A model generated the notes under the pieces. That model was not told the origin of the DNA, did not search any database, and saw only the letters and a program-made list of their open reading frames with translations. From DASYSA01 sp036003885 (lineage in GTDB: Bacteria > Acidobacteriota > Blastocatellia > UBA7656), in contig DASYSA010000291.1 in assembly GCA_036003885.1 (NCBI GenBank), positions 1-6,088 of the forward strand: a stretch of 6,088 nt of DNA, read 5' to 3'. The translations under genes and the position numbers were made by a program. The number at the start of each line of letters is the position of its first letter. Positions within the stretch are counted from its first letter, which is position 1. Of the stretch, positions 4,667 through 6,088 are shown one piece after another.

Positions 4667-5983
4667 ATGCGATCCATAAAGATCATTCTATGCGTCCTCG
4701 TCATCTTTTGCGTGTGCTCCCTTTCGCAACGAGTCTCTTCACAAACGCCTGCGCAGAGCAAGCGCATCGTGATTGCCGCAAGTGCCGTGTTCGATGGCAA
4801 GGGCCGCGTGCTACACGACACTCGCATCGTGATCGAGGGATCAAAGATTGTCCGTGTCGACCCGAAGGCCGGGCCAGTAGACTACGACCTGCGTGGCCTG
4901 ACGGTGTTGCCGGGCTGGATTGACGCCCACGCACACATTACTTGGAGCTTCGGCAAGGATGGGAAAAATGCCGGCGCCGGAGTAACAACACAAGAGGCCG
5001 CGTATCAAGCGGCCTCAAATGCATTTTTGACGCTGCTGGCAGGCTTCACTACGGTGCAAAGCTTGGGGTCACCCACCGACCTTCCCCTGCGTGATGCCAT
5101 CGCGAAAGGTGTACTCCCCGGCCCGCGTATCCTGACGGCCGTCGAGCCGCTTGCGGGGCGAGGCGAGCAGACCGGGACGCCGGATGAAATCCGTGCGTTC
5201 GTGCGAAAACAAAAGGAAGCAGGCGCGGATGTGATCAAGATCTTCGCGTCGCAGAGCATTCGCCAGGGCGGTGCGATGACGCTCTCGCAGGAACAACTGA
5301 ACGCGGCCTGCGATGAAGCCCGGAGGCAGGGCCTGCGCGCGGTTGTGCATGCTTACAAAGATGCGGTCCGCGCCGCAACGCTTGCCGGCTGCACCCAGAT
5401 TGAGCACGGCACGATGGCGACCGACGGCGATCTGAAATTGATGGCCGAGAAGGGCGTTTATCTGGATCCGCAGGCCGGCCTGGTAATCGAGAACTACCTG
5501 CTGAACAAAGAAAAGTATCTCGGCACACCCGGCTACACGGAAGAAGGGTTTGCCGCAATGGAGAAGGTCCTGTCGCTGAACCACGAGCTGGTACAACGTG
5601 CAACCAGGATTCCGGGTCTGAAAATTGTTTTCGGCACCGACGCAGTGGCGGGCTCGCACGGACGCAACGCCGAGGAGTTCATTGACCGCGTGCGCGACGG
5701 CAAGGTGGACCCGATGGCGGCGATGGTGTCCGCAAACTCGCTTGGGGCAGAGGCCCTTCGAATGGCCGATCAGATCGGGTCGATCGCGCCCGGCATGCAG
5801 GCGGACATCATTGCGCTCGATGGGGATCCGTTGAAAGACATCACCGCCGTTCGGCGCGTCGCATTTGTGATGAAGGGCGGCATTGTTTACAAGAACGCGG
5901 CTCACGGAATCAGAGGTCAGAAGTCAGAGGTCAGAGGTCAGAAGTCAGAGATCAGAAGTCAGAGATCAGAAGTCAAAGACTAG
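4667..5983 (+). CDS. Secreted amidohydrolase, COG1228 type (dipeptidase / imidazolonepropionase-like), with repeat-encoded C-terminal tail
   Basis: The product is 438 aa. It begins with a Sec signal peptide: MRSIKI, a hydrophobic core about 6-20, and probable cleavage after VSSQ near residue 26. The amidohydrolase (M38-like) motifs follow in order: DAHAHITW with HxH His88/His90, VIKIFAS with Lys191 (the position of the metal-bridging, usually carbamylated Lys), VVHAYKD with His228, IEHGTMA with His247, and FGTDAVAGSHG with catalytic Asp325. The C-terminal beta-sandwich closes with GMQADIIALDGDPL (376-389) and VMKGGIVYKN (401-410). Relatives with this lysine include binuclear Zn dipeptidases acting on Xaa-Arg or Xaa-Pro dipeptides, so an exported dipeptidase is the best guess. 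Normal relatives end near residue 410; residues 415-438 come from repeat element E4 and read as a 7-residue repeat, RGQKSEV / RGQKSEI / RSQRSEV. The original stop codon appears to have been displaced. Start supported by the Shine-Dalgarno at 4654. Confidence 0.93.
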   Translation: MRSIKIILCVLVIFCVCSLSQRVSSQTPAQSKRIVIAASAVFDGKGRVLHDTRIVIEGSKIVRVDPKAGPVDYDLRGLTVLPGWIDAHAHITWSFGKDGKNAGAGVTTQEAAYQAASNAFLTLLAGFTTVQSLGSPTDLPLRDAIAKGVLPGPRILTAVEPLAGRGEQTGTPDEIRAFVRKQKEAGADVIKIFASQSIRQGGAMTLSQEQLNAACDEARRQGLRAVVHAYKDAVRAATLAGCTQIEHGTMATDGDLKLMAEKGVYLDPQAGLVIENYLLNKEKYLGTPGYTEEGFAAMEKVLSLNHELVQRATRIPGLKIVFGTDAVAGSHGRNAEEFIDRVRDGKVDPMAAMVSANSLGAEALRMADQIGSIAPGMQADIIALDGDPLKDITAVRRVAFVMKGGIVYKNAAHGIRGQKSEVRGQKSEIRSQRSEVKD

Positions 5984-6088
5984 AAGTCAGAGGTCCGAAA
6001 TCAGCGGTCGGGAAGGCAAGGCAGTTCGCAGTCGCTGACAGCTGAACTCTGACTTCTGATCTCTGACTACGTCTGATCTCTGACCTCT
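5911..6088. repeat. Heptamer inverted-repeat element E4 (CAGAAGT/CAGAGAT type), runs past window end
   Basis: The left arm at 5911-6008 holds 14 consecutive 7-nt units: CAGAGGT, CAGAAGT, CAGAGGT, CAGAGGT, CAGAAGT, CAGAGAT, CAGAAGT, CAGAGAT, CAGAAGT, then degenerate CAAAGAC, TAGAAGT, CAGAGGT, CCGAAAT, CAGCGGT. A unique core at 6009-6041 follows. The right arm from 6042 is the reverse-complement family (CTGAACT, CTGACTT, CTGATCT, CTGACTA, a 3-nt interruption CGT, CTGATCT, CTGACCT) and is cut by the window edge. A perfect 22-bp inverted match links 5943-5964 to 6047-6068. Units alternate between GT- and AT-ending variants, giving a 14-nt super-period in part of the array (5939-5973). The first ten units lie inside the amidohydrolase frame and encode its tail and stop (TAG at 5981-5983). 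Confidence 0.93.

Noticed and set aside
5069..5905. 278-codon open frame on the - strand
   Set aside because: Antisense shadow of the amidohydrolase; its His/Arg/Cys-rich product has no recognisable motif.
5911..6088. CRISPR array
   Set aside because: Units are 7 nt, contiguous and degenerate with no spacers, and the array reverses orientation. No cas gene is present.

Overview
The window is a stretch of bacterial chromosome with about 57-60 % GC by eye. It carries five protein genes and four unusual heptanucleotide-repeat elements, one at each gene boundary except the one between the two middle + strand genes. No rRNA, tRNA, CRISPR array, transposase or phage gene is visible. The enzyme content (GMC oxidoreductase, M19 dipeptidase, Tat-exported M24 peptidase, secreted COG1228-type amidohydrolase) together with degenerate heptamer arrays suggests a soil Acidobacteriota-like organism or a metagenomic relative. 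That assignment is inference from style, not from a marker gene.

Layout: (1) 1-615 +, the 3' part of a GMC-family flavin oxidoreductase, cut by the window start. (2) 627-755, repeat element E1, an inverted pair of A/T-rich heptamer arrays ending 6 nt before the next start codon. (3) 762-1781 +, a cytoplasmic M19 (renal-dipeptidase family) metallopeptidase. (4) 1876-2925 +, a 349-aa protein of unassigned function with faint similarity to the heme-dependent catalase-like fold. (5) 2927-3038, element E2, using the same heptamer family as E1 and lying between two convergent genes. (6) 3049-4314 -, a Tat-exported M24 (Xaa-Pro aminopeptidase/prolidase-like) peptidase. (7) 4315-4666, a divergent promoter region containing element E3, whose G/C-rich heptamer arms end at the Shine-Dalgarno of the next gene. 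(8) 4667-5983 +, a secreted COG1228-type amidohydrolase (dipeptidase/imidazolonepropionase-like) whose last 24 codons are made of repeat. (9) 5911-6088, element E4, a third heptamer family (CAGAAGT/CAGAGAT type), running off the window end.

Functionally, three of the five genes encode metal-dependent hydrolases of different folds that are known for cleaving dipeptides or short peptides: one cytosolic, one with a Tat signal, one with a Sec signal. They are on different strands, so they are a neighbourhood rather than one operon. A role in peptide scavenging is plausible but inferred.

The most interesting signal is not a gene. Four elements share one architecture (strict 7-nt period, an array in one orientation, a short unique core, then an array of the reverse-complement heptamer), yet use three unrelated heptamer sequences. 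They sit within a few nucleotides of start codons, stop codons and a ribosome binding site, and one has invaded a coding sequence.
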